The notes beneath the pieces were generated by a model. The model worked only from the letters and a program-made list of their open reading frames with translations, was not told where the DNA came from and did not search any database. Below are positions 1 to 5,932 of a stretch of DNA of 6,781 nucleotides, in pieces. The translations under genes and the position numbers were made by a program. The DNA comes from Salaquimonas sp. (GTDB lineage: Bacteria; Pseudomonadota; Alphaproteobacteria; Rhizobiales; Rhizobiaceae): the NCBI GenBank assembly GCA_024639745.1, contig JAHEHW010000093.1, positions 1 through 6,781 on the forward strand, in the 5' to 3' direction. The number at the start of each line of letters is the position of its first letter. Position 1 is the stretch's first letter.

Positions 1-790
1 CGCCGCCAGCCTTTATCACCGGCTTCTTGGAGGTGGTCAGCTTCTCGATAGCCTCTTCGAATACGGTCTGATCGGCTGTCGCCATGAGCGGCGGGACGCT
101 GCGCTCCGGCAGGGTGTAAAGATTAACATCCATCATCTGCGGCTGGGTGTTCAGCGGCAATAGCATGTAGAAAGGTCCCGCCTTGTAAGGATGGTGCACA
201 CAGGCCGTTCCGCGCCGCAAGCAATCGCGAAGCGCACCTGGCGTATGCAGGACATACGACTGGCCCATCCGCGCGGTGATCTGACCGAACAGCCCCTGCT
301 CCTCCTTGGGAATCTGCTGCATGTTATAGCCTTCCCCGCAGGTCGTTTCGTCACCATAGATGTGATAGACGCCGACCCCGTTTGATGACGCTGCGAGCGA
401 ACCCGCCATCGCCTGAAGCGCGCCTGGCCCGATCGAGGTAACGACCGCGCAGGTCTCGCCATATTGCCAGGCTAACGCCGTGGCCGCATGGGCCATCTCG
501 ACTTCATTGCGGCAATTGATCGTTCCCGTCACACCTTCTTCCCCGTAGATACGGAGCACCTCACCGAGATCGGTCGAACCGTGCCCGAAAATCGCGAAAT
601 ACTTGCTGACCTCCTGTTTCAGAAGTCCAAGCACAATCCCCTCCGAAAGGGTAACGGACAGACGGGCCGGCAAAGCCCCGCTTTCGATCCCCGCGGCAAG
701 GCCACCGGCTTTCTTGATGACTCGGGCACGCTCGCGCATCTGCTCGTGAAGCGGTTTCTTGGAAAATTCACTTGGGTTGGACTGAAGCAT
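1..790 (-). CDS. Thiamine-diphosphate-dependent enzyme, IolD/acetolactate-synthase-like (N-terminal 263 residues; 3' end outside window)
   Basis: The frame runs open from an ATG at 790 to the window edge, giving 263 residues, perhaps under half of a typical 550-640-residue enzyme of this family. What is seen is the ThDP pyrimidine-binding domain (about residues 40-205) and the start of the central domain. FGHG is at 68-71. The motif CRNEVEMAHAA (93-103) places E96 where the family has the catalytic Glu that activates the cofactor's aminopyrimidine. TSIGPG is at 118-123. FGHG, the following GPG block, and the later YGDETT (145-150) and MQQI (157-160) resemble IolD, the ThDP hydrolase that opens a cyclohexane-dione in inositol breakdown, as much as acetolactate synthase. 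The ThDP/Mg-binding GDG domain lies beyond the window. The start is firm: an in-frame TGA sits six codons upstream. The gene overlaps the end of tctA by 23 bp, so it is probably co-translated with it. A ThDP-dependent C-C lyase or hydrolase is likely; the substrate is unknown. Confidence 0.88.
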   Translation of the reverse strand, partial: MLQSNPSEFSKKPLHEQMRERARVIKKAGGLAAGIESGALPARLSVTLSEGIVLGLLKQEVSKYFAIFGHGSTDLGEVLRIYGEEGVTGTINCRNEVEMAHAATALAWQYGETCAVVTSIGPGALQAMAGSLAASSNGVGVYHIYGDETTCGEGYNMQQIPKEEQGLFGQITARMGQSYVLHTPGALRDCLRRGTACVHHPYKAGPFYMLLPLNTQPQMMDVNLYTLPERSVPPLMATADQTVFEEAIEKLTTSKKPVIKAGG

Positions 791-2297
791 CGCTTTCGGT
801 CTCCGTCATGCTGGATTTGAACGGTCCGCGCATGGACCGCACTACCTGAAGGCCCACGATCAGGATGGACAATCCGATGAAGAATGCCGCCGGGATCGAG
901 GTATAGAAGATGTCTAGATTGTTATCTGAGAGGATCATCGCAGTGCGGAACTCCCGCTCGATCGACGGACCAAGCACCAAGCCGAGAATGATCGGGGTGA
1001 GTGGAATGCCGACACGCGCCAGCCCATAAGAGAGTGCGCCGAGAATCGCCACCGAAACCACGTCGAAAACCGAATTTCGAATGGCGAAGGCGCCATAGCC
1101 GCACATGATTACGATACCGACTGCGAGCAAATGCGCTGGGACTCTGAGCAACTGCACGAAAAAGCGAATGCCCAGCAACTGAATGAAGACAACTGCGATA
1201 TAGGCGACGATGATAGCAAGATAAATCTGGTAGATTTCACCCGGGTTCTGAATGAACAGCATCGGCCCGGGGATAAGCCCATGGATCAACAAGCCGGATA
1301 ACAAGATGGCCGTAGCCGGATCGCCTGGAATCCCAAGAGAAAGCAACGGGATCATCGCGCCGCCCGTCACGGCATTATTGGCCGTCTCCGGCGCTACGAC
1401 GCCTGCCATTTCACCTTTTCCGAACTTTTCTGGAGTCTTCGAGGACTTTTGCGCGTGAGCATAGGCCAGAAAGGCTGCGATGGGGCCACCGGTGCCCGGG
1501 ATAGCGCCGATCCCGGTACCAAGGATCGCACAGCGCAGCATCAGCCAGAAATCGCGGCCGAGATCTTTCAGCGAGGGTAACTCAGCTCGAACGTCGGCCG
1601 ACGCATTCAGCTGCTTTTTGTTGGAATAATACTGGACGAAAGCATCAATCACGTGAGGGACGGCAAAAAGCGCGATCATCGCCACCAACAGGCTGATCCC
1701 CTGCTGCATGACAATCGTTCCAAATGTAAGCCGCTGAACCCCTTCCATTTCATCGATGCCGATGGTCATGATCAGAAGACCCAGAACACCGGCGATCAGA
1801 CCCTTTGTAAGGGATTTCTGTGACAGGCCACAGATCGTCGAGAGGCCGAAAATTAACAATCCGAAAGTCTCCGCCGGGCCGAATTGCATCGCGATACGTG
1901 CAACGAGATCGACGGAAACCACCATGACGACCAGACTAACAAGGCCGCCGAATGCCGACGCAACGACTGCGGTTCCAAGCGCCAGCGATGCCTTGCCACG
2001 TCGCGTCAGGGCATAACCGTCGAGGACGGTCGCAGCAGCGGACGGCGTACCGGGTATACCAAGTAGAATTGCCGACACGGACCCCCCGGTCATTCCGCCG
2101 ATATAGGTTCCCAGCAGGAGACCGATCGCAGGCGCCGTATCAAGTGAGAACGACATCGGAACGACGAGCGCCATCGCGACCGTAAAGGTCAGGCCTGGGA
2201 TAGCACCGAAGACCACCCCGAGCAGGCAGCCGAGAACCACGGCGAGCAATGCTGCTGGTGAAAGGGCTACCTGCGCTGCAGACAGCAGAAGGTCCAT
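768..2297 (-). CDS. tctA: TctA: large membrane subunit of a tripartite tricarboxylate transporter
   Basis: This is a full-length 509-residue polytopic inner-membrane protein, the usual TctA size (about 500). With TctB it forms the ion-driven permease that takes substrate from the periplasmic receptor TctC. Family motifs are all present: GAIPGLT at 31-37, the Gly-rich block from IGGMTGG (66-72) through LLGIPGTPSAAAT (78-90), GTGIGAIPGTGGP at 260-272, and ETANNAVTGGAMIP (304-317) followed by SLGIPGDPATA (320-330). The two GIPG-containing blocks near residues 80 and 322 reflect the internal two-fold repeat of the family. Hydrophobic segments fill most of the chain. The soluble loop around 224-250 (rich in K, N, D) and the final 20 residues are polar. 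The start at 2297 is supported by AAAGAGG with 6 nt spacing. It follows tctB after 55 bp and its last 23 bp overlap the ThDP gene. Substrate cannot be inferred from TctA. Confidence 0.97.
   Translation of the reverse strand: MDLLLSAAQVALSPAALLAVVLGCLLGVVFGAIPGLTFTVAMALVVPMSFSLDTAPAIGLLLGTYIGGMTGGSVSAILLGIPGTPSAAATVLDGYALTRRGKASLALGTAVVASAFGGLVSLVVMVVSVDLVARIAMQFGPAETFGLLIFGLSTICGLSQKSLTKGLIAGVLGLLIMTIGIDEMEGVQRLTFGTIVMQQGISLLVAMIALFAVPHVIDAFVQYYSNKKQLNASADVRAELPSLKDLGRDFWLMLRCAILGTGIGAIPGTGGPIAAFLAYAHAQKSSKTPEKFGKGEMAGVVAPETANNAVTGGAMIPLLSLGIPGDPATAILLSGLLIHGLIPGPMLFIQNPGEIYQIYLAIIVAYIAVVFIQLLGIRFFVQLLRVPAHLLAVGIVIMCGYGAFAIRNSVFDVVSVAILGALSYGLARVGIPLTPIILGLVLGPSIEREFRTAMILSDNNLDIFYTSIPAAFFIGLSILIVGLQVVRSMRGPFKSSMTETESDASVQPK
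801..804 (-). promoter_or_regulatory. Ribosome binding site of the ThDP enzyme, inside tctA
   Basis: On the minus strand GGAG lies 10 nt before the ATG at 790. The spacing is slightly long and the match shorter than at the other genes of the operon. It lies within the last codons of tctA, so ribosomes finishing tctA would pass over it. Translational coupling is a reasonable inference. Confidence 0.5.
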
Positions 2298-2313
2298 GTA
2301 AATCCTCTTTCCT

Positions 2314-2349
2314 GGAAAAGGCGTCCCGGAATTGCGGCGCGCCGTTTCC
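2314..2349 (-). other. Imperfect hairpin in the tctB-tctA gap
   Basis: Arms 2314-2323 (ggaaaaggcg) and 2340-2349 (cgccgtttcc) are complementary at 9 of 10 positions and enclose a 16-nt loop. On the transcribed strand the 3' arm ends just 6 nt before the GAGG of tctA (2304-2307). No U-run follows, so it does not look like an intrinsic terminator. A hairpin here could stabilise the upstream message or damp tctA translation; either role is inference. The loop side contains the palindrome cggcgcgccg (2335-2344), which could form a competing fold. Confidence 0.4.
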
Positions 2350-2352
2350 GTT

Positions 2353-2847
2353 TTAGAATATCGAGATCAATGTCCCCGGCGGCATGTAGGCGCCCAGGAT
2401 TTTGCCAAACGCAAACCACGCACCGAAGGCAAGGCCGAAAGACATGCCAAGAAGCACCAGCGGTCTGCGTTCTTTCAACGTGACGAAAAGTGTAAAGGCC
2501 ACCACAAGGACGGTGGAGGGAACGAAGCCGATCGCTTGCATCAGATACCCATATACGGCAATCGTCCCGCATACTGTCACCAGCGTTCTGAACTGAAGCC
2601 AGAGACTTGGTGCTTTGCCGCTATCTGAACTCTCGGCGTTGGTATTTTCGTCAATCGAAGCTTCGGGCTTGAAACTGTTGAAGAGCAAAAGCAGGGAAAG
2701 CGCCGATAACGCGATCCCGAGCCAGAGCGGGAAAACCCGGGGGCCGACGCCATAACCTGTCGGCACGGTAAGGTACACCGTCACCGTCCAGGCTATCCCG
2801 AAGATCAGCAGGGCAATACCTGCGACGAGATCTCCGTTGCGCGTCAT
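2353..2847 (-). CDS. tctB: TctB: small membrane subunit of a tripartite tricarboxylate transporter
   Basis: A 164-residue hydrophobic protein of the usual TctB length (about 150-170). Membrane segments are visible at about 7-27, 38-57, 84-105, 107-124 and 129-148. A polar linker rich in E, N, S and D at about 60-80 separates the first pair from the rest. Family features are the GVGPRVFPLWLG motif (33-44), the IGFVPST segment at 106-112, and MPPG near the C-terminus (155-158). TctB is poorly conserved in general, so the call rests on this topology plus its position between tctC and tctA. The start at 2847 has GGAGG 8 nt upstream (2856-2860), and the gene follows tctC after 24 bp. It has no known catalytic residues and is thought to be a structural partner of TctA. 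Confidence 0.94.
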   Translation of the reverse strand: MTRNGDLVAGIALLIFGIAWTVTVYLTVPTGYGVGPRVFPLWLGIALSALSLLLLFNSFKPEASIDENTNAESSDSGKAPSLWLQFRTLVTVCGTIAVYGYLMQAIGFVPSTVLVVAFTLFVTLKERRPLVLLGMSFGLAFGAWFAFGKILGAYMPPGTLISIF

Positions 2848-2871
2848 GACCCGGGCCTCCCTCTTCAGTTG

Positions 2872-3840
2872 TTACTGCTGCTTCAGACCCAGTTCGCCCA
2901 TGAGAGCTGAGATCTTCTCGTCATCCCGGGCGATGAGATCAGCGAAAGCTGCGTGATCCAGAAAATCCACTTCAAACCCGATCGTTTTGGCAGCTTTCTG
3001 GAACTCGTCGCTTTCAGCAGCCGCTTTCGCGGTATCCTGCAATTTCATCACCACATCCTCGGGTGTACCCGCTGGGGCAGCCAATCCGCGCCACATGACG
3101 ATATCGATGCCTTCAGCACCACTCTCCGCGCAGGTCGGCACGTCCGGCAGTTGGGAGATCCGCTTGGCGCTTGTCACGCAAAGGATGCGCAAGGTGCCTG
3201 CTTCATGGTGCGAAATGAACTGGCCCGGCCACTGGATGGCGGCATCGAGACGTCCGGCAAGAAGCTCGACCGGCGCACGGCCCCGATCGTAGGGAACATG
3301 AATGGCCATATCGGAAAGCCCGACGGATGCCAGAACGGCTTCGGTTGTCAGGTGGGTGAATGACCCCTTGCCCGAAGCACCGACTTTGAGCTTTTCGCCG
3401 GACTCCTTAACGGCCTTGGCCATGTCTGCGACGGTTTCCCATCCGGAATCCGCGCGAACCGCAAGCGCTGGCACTTCGTTCGAAATCTTGGCGATTGGCG
3501 CAAATGCCGTGTAATCGAAATCCATCTTCCCACCGTGATAACCGGTGCTGATCGAGTTCGAGTTCCAGACGATATTGTAGCCGTCGGGCTCGGTTCCATG
3601 AACGTACTGATACCCTACGGAACCGCCGCCGCCATTACGGGAAACCGGAACGACGGTCTCATCCATGTTCTTCGACATCAAATCAGCCAGAAGCTGACCG
3701 ATTGTTTGTGCCGTTCCTCCAAACAGTACGGTCATTTCAACCGGTTTTTCAGGAAACTCCGCTTTCGCAACGCTTCCGATACCAAATGTCATGCTGGCAA
3801 TGATCGCGCCATACAGCGTTTTCTTCAGCACTTTCACCAT
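2872..3840 (-). CDS. tctC: TctC/Bug-family periplasmic solute-binding receptor
   Basis: This 322-residue protein has the standard length for the Bug/TctC family. A Sec signal peptide is clear: basic VKVLKK, a hydrophobic core (about 8-24) and AKA followed by E, with likely cleavage after A27. The mature protein begins FPEKPVEMTVLF, the family opening. Other family landmarks are NGGGGSVGY (69-77), PDGYNI (85-90), PIAKISNEVPALAVRADSGW (115-134), KVGASGKGSFTHL (152-164) and WRGLAAPAGTP (250-260). It should bind an organic anion in the periplasm and deliver it to TctAB. The first ligand loop, FGGTAQTIGQ (40-49), lacks the GG-x-x-Asp seen in many Bug proteins, so the ligand may not be a simple tricarboxylate. 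The start at 3840 has GGGAGGAG 6-8 nt upstream. The gene lies 39 bp after the TIM-barrel gene and leads the tctCBA block. Confidence 0.96.
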   Translation of the reverse strand: MVKVLKKTLYGAIIASMTFGIGSVAKAEFPEKPVEMTVLFGGTAQTIGQLLADLMSKNMDETVVPVSRNGGGGSVGYQYVHGTEPDGYNIVWNSNSISTGYHGGKMDFDYTAFAPIAKISNEVPALAVRADSGWETVADMAKAVKESGEKLKVGASGKGSFTHLTTEAVLASVGLSDMAIHVPYDRGRAPVELLAGRLDAAIQWPGQFISHHEAGTLRILCVTSAKRISQLPDVPTCAESGAEGIDIVMWRGLAAPAGTPEDVVMKLQDTAKAAAESDEFQKAAKTIGFEVDFLDHAAFADLIARDDEKISALMGELGLKQQ

Positions 3841-3879
3841 AACGTACTCCTCCCTTGGTTTAAAATTCAGCGGACGCGG

Positions 3880-4869
3880 TTATTTCGCGGCCACCATCTC
3901 TGCTTCCCGTTTGACACCTTTCGAGGTGACAAAAACTTCCTCCGGCCGCTGCGAAAGCGCCCATGCATCGCGAATGACGCGCTTGGCATTGGCCAGAATG
4001 ATTTCAGAAATCTCGCCAGCAAGAACCGGTCTCACTTCGGCGCTCACAACCGGTCGGACCGCACGATCGAAGAAACCCGCTTTCCGTAATTCCCGGAAGA
4101 AGGTGACGACCTCCGGCGTATCGGTCTCTCCTCCGGGAATACCGAACCGCGGTTGAATATCCCCGTAGGCCGGATGGGACTTGTCGCGGAAGGCGCAATT
4201 CCCCAGATGAACCGCTTCCAGGTAATCCGCCATCATCGGAATGCTTTCCTCAGGCGTCTCGTCGAGAAGCGGGAAATGGCTGAGGTCAGTCAGCAATCCG
4301 AAATTCGGATAGTCGGGCCGGATAACCTTGACGATATCAAGCGCGTCTCCGACCGGGCCAATCAGGTTCTTCTTGTCGATAGACCGATCGAAAATCTTCA
4401 GCGTGAACTGGAGACCATCCTTCTCCTCGCCTGCATAATTGAGAATCTGGTGAAGCGAGTCAATCAGAAGCTTCTTTGCCTCTTCCCTCTTTTCATTCCC
4501 CGGATCCTTGCCCGCAATCAGCCTTACGACTTCAGCACCGAGTTGCCTCGCTTCGTCGACTGAGCTCTTCACTGCATCGATGGCCTTGTTACGCTCGCCC
4601 TTGTCGAAATGATTGAGGTTGAACTTGTTCGAAAGCATTTTCGGCTGCGTGGCATAAGCCACCGACAAATGGCTCTGGTCGAGCAGATGCCGCGCTGTGT
4701 TGCGTACGCGATAGTCTTTCATCCAGCCGACTTCGACAGCCGTCCAGAAATCGTCAGCGCAGATTTTCTCCAGCGTCTCCACGATCGGACCTACGCCGGT
4801 TTCAATTCCCGGGAACGCCTTGAAGTGGACGATGCCCACCCGCATGGCGCTGTACATGGACGCTTCCAT
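3880..4869 (-). CDS. Sugar-phosphate isomerase/epimerase-like TIM-barrel protein (xylose-isomerase-like/AP endonuclease 2 superfamily)
   Basis: This is a 329-residue cytoplasmic protein with the xylose-isomerase-like barrel pattern. Recognisable strand ends are AVEVGWMKD (44-52), VVRLIAGKDPG (114-124), FTLKIFDRS (155-163), GLLTDLSHFPLL (191-202), AVHLGNC (219-225) and VVSAEVRP (274-281). Relatives bind a divalent metal through Glu, Asp, His/Gln and Glu. Here D195, H198, H221 and E278 fit such roles, but the expected Glu at the end of the fifth strand is K158 (codon AAG). It may therefore isomerise, epimerise or otherwise act on a polar intermediate, perhaps without the normal metal site. The start at 4869 is chosen over Met5 and Met9 because AGGAGG lies 5 nt before it. 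It sits between the molybdenum hydroxylase genes (40 bp) and tctC (39 bp), which suggests a catabolic role in the same pathway. The exact reaction is unknown. Confidence 0.85.
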   Translation of the reverse strand: MEASMYSAMRVGIVHFKAFPGIETGVGPIVETLEKICADDFWTAVEVGWMKDYRVRNTARHLLDQSHLSVAYATQPKMLSNKFNLNHFDKGERNKAIDAVKSSVDEARQLGAEVVRLIAGKDPGNEKREEAKKLLIDSLHQILNYAGEEKDGLQFTLKIFDRSIDKKNLIGPVGDALDIVKVIRPDYPNFGLLTDLSHFPLLDETPEESIPMMADYLEAVHLGNCAFRDKSHPAYGDIQPRFGIPGGETDTPEVVTFFRELRKAGFFDRAVRPVVSAEVRPVLAGEISEIILANAKRVIRDAWALSQRPEEVFVTSKGVKREAEMVAAK

Positions 4870-4874
4870 AAACT

Positions 4875-4880
4875 CCTCCT
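4875..4880 (-). promoter_or_regulatory. Ribosome binding site fixing the start of the TIM-barrel gene
   Basis: The minus strand reads AAGGAGGAG just before the ATG at 4869, leaving 5 nt between AGGAGG and the start codon. The alternative Met codons 12 and 24 nt downstream would be 17 and 29 nt away, so the first ATG is preferred. Confidence 0.75.
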
Positions 4881-4909
4881 TCTTGTTACGGAAACACAGA
4901 TCGGTCGGC

Positions 4910-5932
4910 TTATTCAGCGGCCGTCCGGGTAACCTCCTCTTCCTGTTTCGCCCTCAGAGCAGCCAGTACCTTTTCCGGCGTGGCAGGCAACGACTTGATC
5001 CTTACGCCCACCGCGTCGTAGATCGCGTTCATGATTGCCGGCGCCGTAGGCACCAGCGCAGGTTCCCCGATTCCCTTCGCTCCCAGCGGACTCTTGGGAT
5101 CCTTGTCTTCCACCAGAACCGAATTGATCTGTGGAATATCAAGGGATGTCGGAAGTATGTATTTCGCGAACCCGTGAGTCTTGGTGTGCCCGTTTTCGAG
5201 CTGATAATCCTCCATCAGCGCCTGGCCAAGACCCTGGACGACACCACCCTCGATCTGCCCTTCAACGCCCCGTGGATTGATGGCGCGACCGACATCATGC
5301 GCAGCCCAGATGCCGAGCACCTGAACCTCACCGGTAACTGTGTCGACCTCTACTTCGGCGACTTGGCAACCGAACACGTAAGCCTGCCATGGACTCCCGG
5401 ACCCATCGACCGGATGGAGACCCGTACCATGGGCGGTGAATGAACCGGATCCGACTGGTACGACGCCGCGTTTTTTGCAGATGTCTACGGCCTCTTCCAT
5501 CGTCATCTTCAGATTCGATCCGGCCGACCAAATCTCACCATCGAACGCTTCGATGGTGCTTTCGCCCACCTCCCAATGATCCGCGATTTCCTTAACGAGC
5601 TTTGCCCGAGCATCGCGACAGGCAAGCGCAACCGAATTGCCAATCATGTAGGTTTGCCGGGTCGCGCCGGCATGAGCCGCCTCAGGAGAACGCGCGGTAT
5701 CGTTGTCGCCGATCGTGACATCCTCTGGACGTACGCCGAGTTCTTCGGCAGCGACCTGCGCAAGAACGGTCAGGATGCCCTCGCCGATTTCAGTGACTCC
5801 GGTTACGATTTTGGCAGTCCCGCCATCGTCGAGTTCAGCCCAAGCACCTGCCCGGTCGATCGTCGCTGTTCTTGCGATCCCATACCAGCTCGCGGCTACA
5901 CCGCGGCCCCGCATCTTGCGTTGCATAGTCAT
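4910..5932 (-). CDS. Molybdenum hydroxylase, C-terminal molybdopterin-binding subunit (split xanthine dehydrogenase family)
   Basis: A 340-residue protein matching the second molybdopterin-binding domain of xanthine dehydrogenase/aldehyde oxidase large subunits, which are normally one chain of about 750 residues or more. Motifs in order: MRGRGVAASWYG (7-18), GVTEIGEGILTVLAQ (45-59), HAGATRQTYMIGNSV (87-101), AHDVGRAINP (211-220), EGQIEGGVVQGLGQAL (224-239) and GAKGIGEPALVPTAPAI (284-300). E290 in the last motif aligns with the catalytic Glu (Glu1261 in bovine enzyme) that activates the Mo-bound water. The reading frame could extend upstream to 6061, but that stretch overlaps the previous gene and does not resemble the family; the ATG at 5932 has AGGAGG 4 nt upstream and starts beside the conserved domain. 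The ATG overlaps the TGA of the preceding gene (ATGA). It should assemble with that product around the cofactor and pair with FAD and 2Fe-2S subunits not seen here. Substrate unknown. Confidence 0.9.
   Translation of the reverse strand: MTMQRKMRGRGVAASWYGIARTATIDRAGAWAELDDGGTAKIVTGVTEIGEGILTVLAQVAAEELGVRPEDVTIGDNDTARSPEAAHAGATRQTYMIGNSVALACRDARAKLVKEIADHWEVGESTIEAFDGEIWSAGSNLKMTMEEAVDICKKRGVVPVGSGSFTAHGTGLHPVDGSGSPWQAYVFGCQVAEVEVDTVTGEVQVLGIWAAHDVGRAINPRGVEGQIEGGVVQGLGQALMEDYQLENGHTKTHGFAKYILPTSLDIPQINSVLVEDKDPKSPLGAKGIGEPALVPTAPAIMNAIYDAVGVRIKSLPATPEKVLAALRAKQEEEVTRTAAE

Noticed and set aside
488..820. 110-codon plus-strand open frame near the left end
   Set aside because: It is antisense to the ThDP enzyme, whose minus-strand frame carries clear motifs throughout.
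2314..2349. Intrinsic terminator between tctB and tctA
   Set aside because: The stem is imperfect, the loop is long, and the strand downstream continues AGGAAAGAGG rather than a U-run.
3841..3879. Internal promoter before tctC, suggested by an AT-rich TTTTAAA
   Set aside because: No matching -35 element is visible at a suitable distance and the gap is only 39 bp.
3535..4156. Plus-strand open frames (184 and 121 codons) spanning the tctC/TIM-barrel junction
   Set aside because: They are antisense to two well-supported genes and their shared gap; the translations are rich in Arg, His and Phe without recognisable domains.
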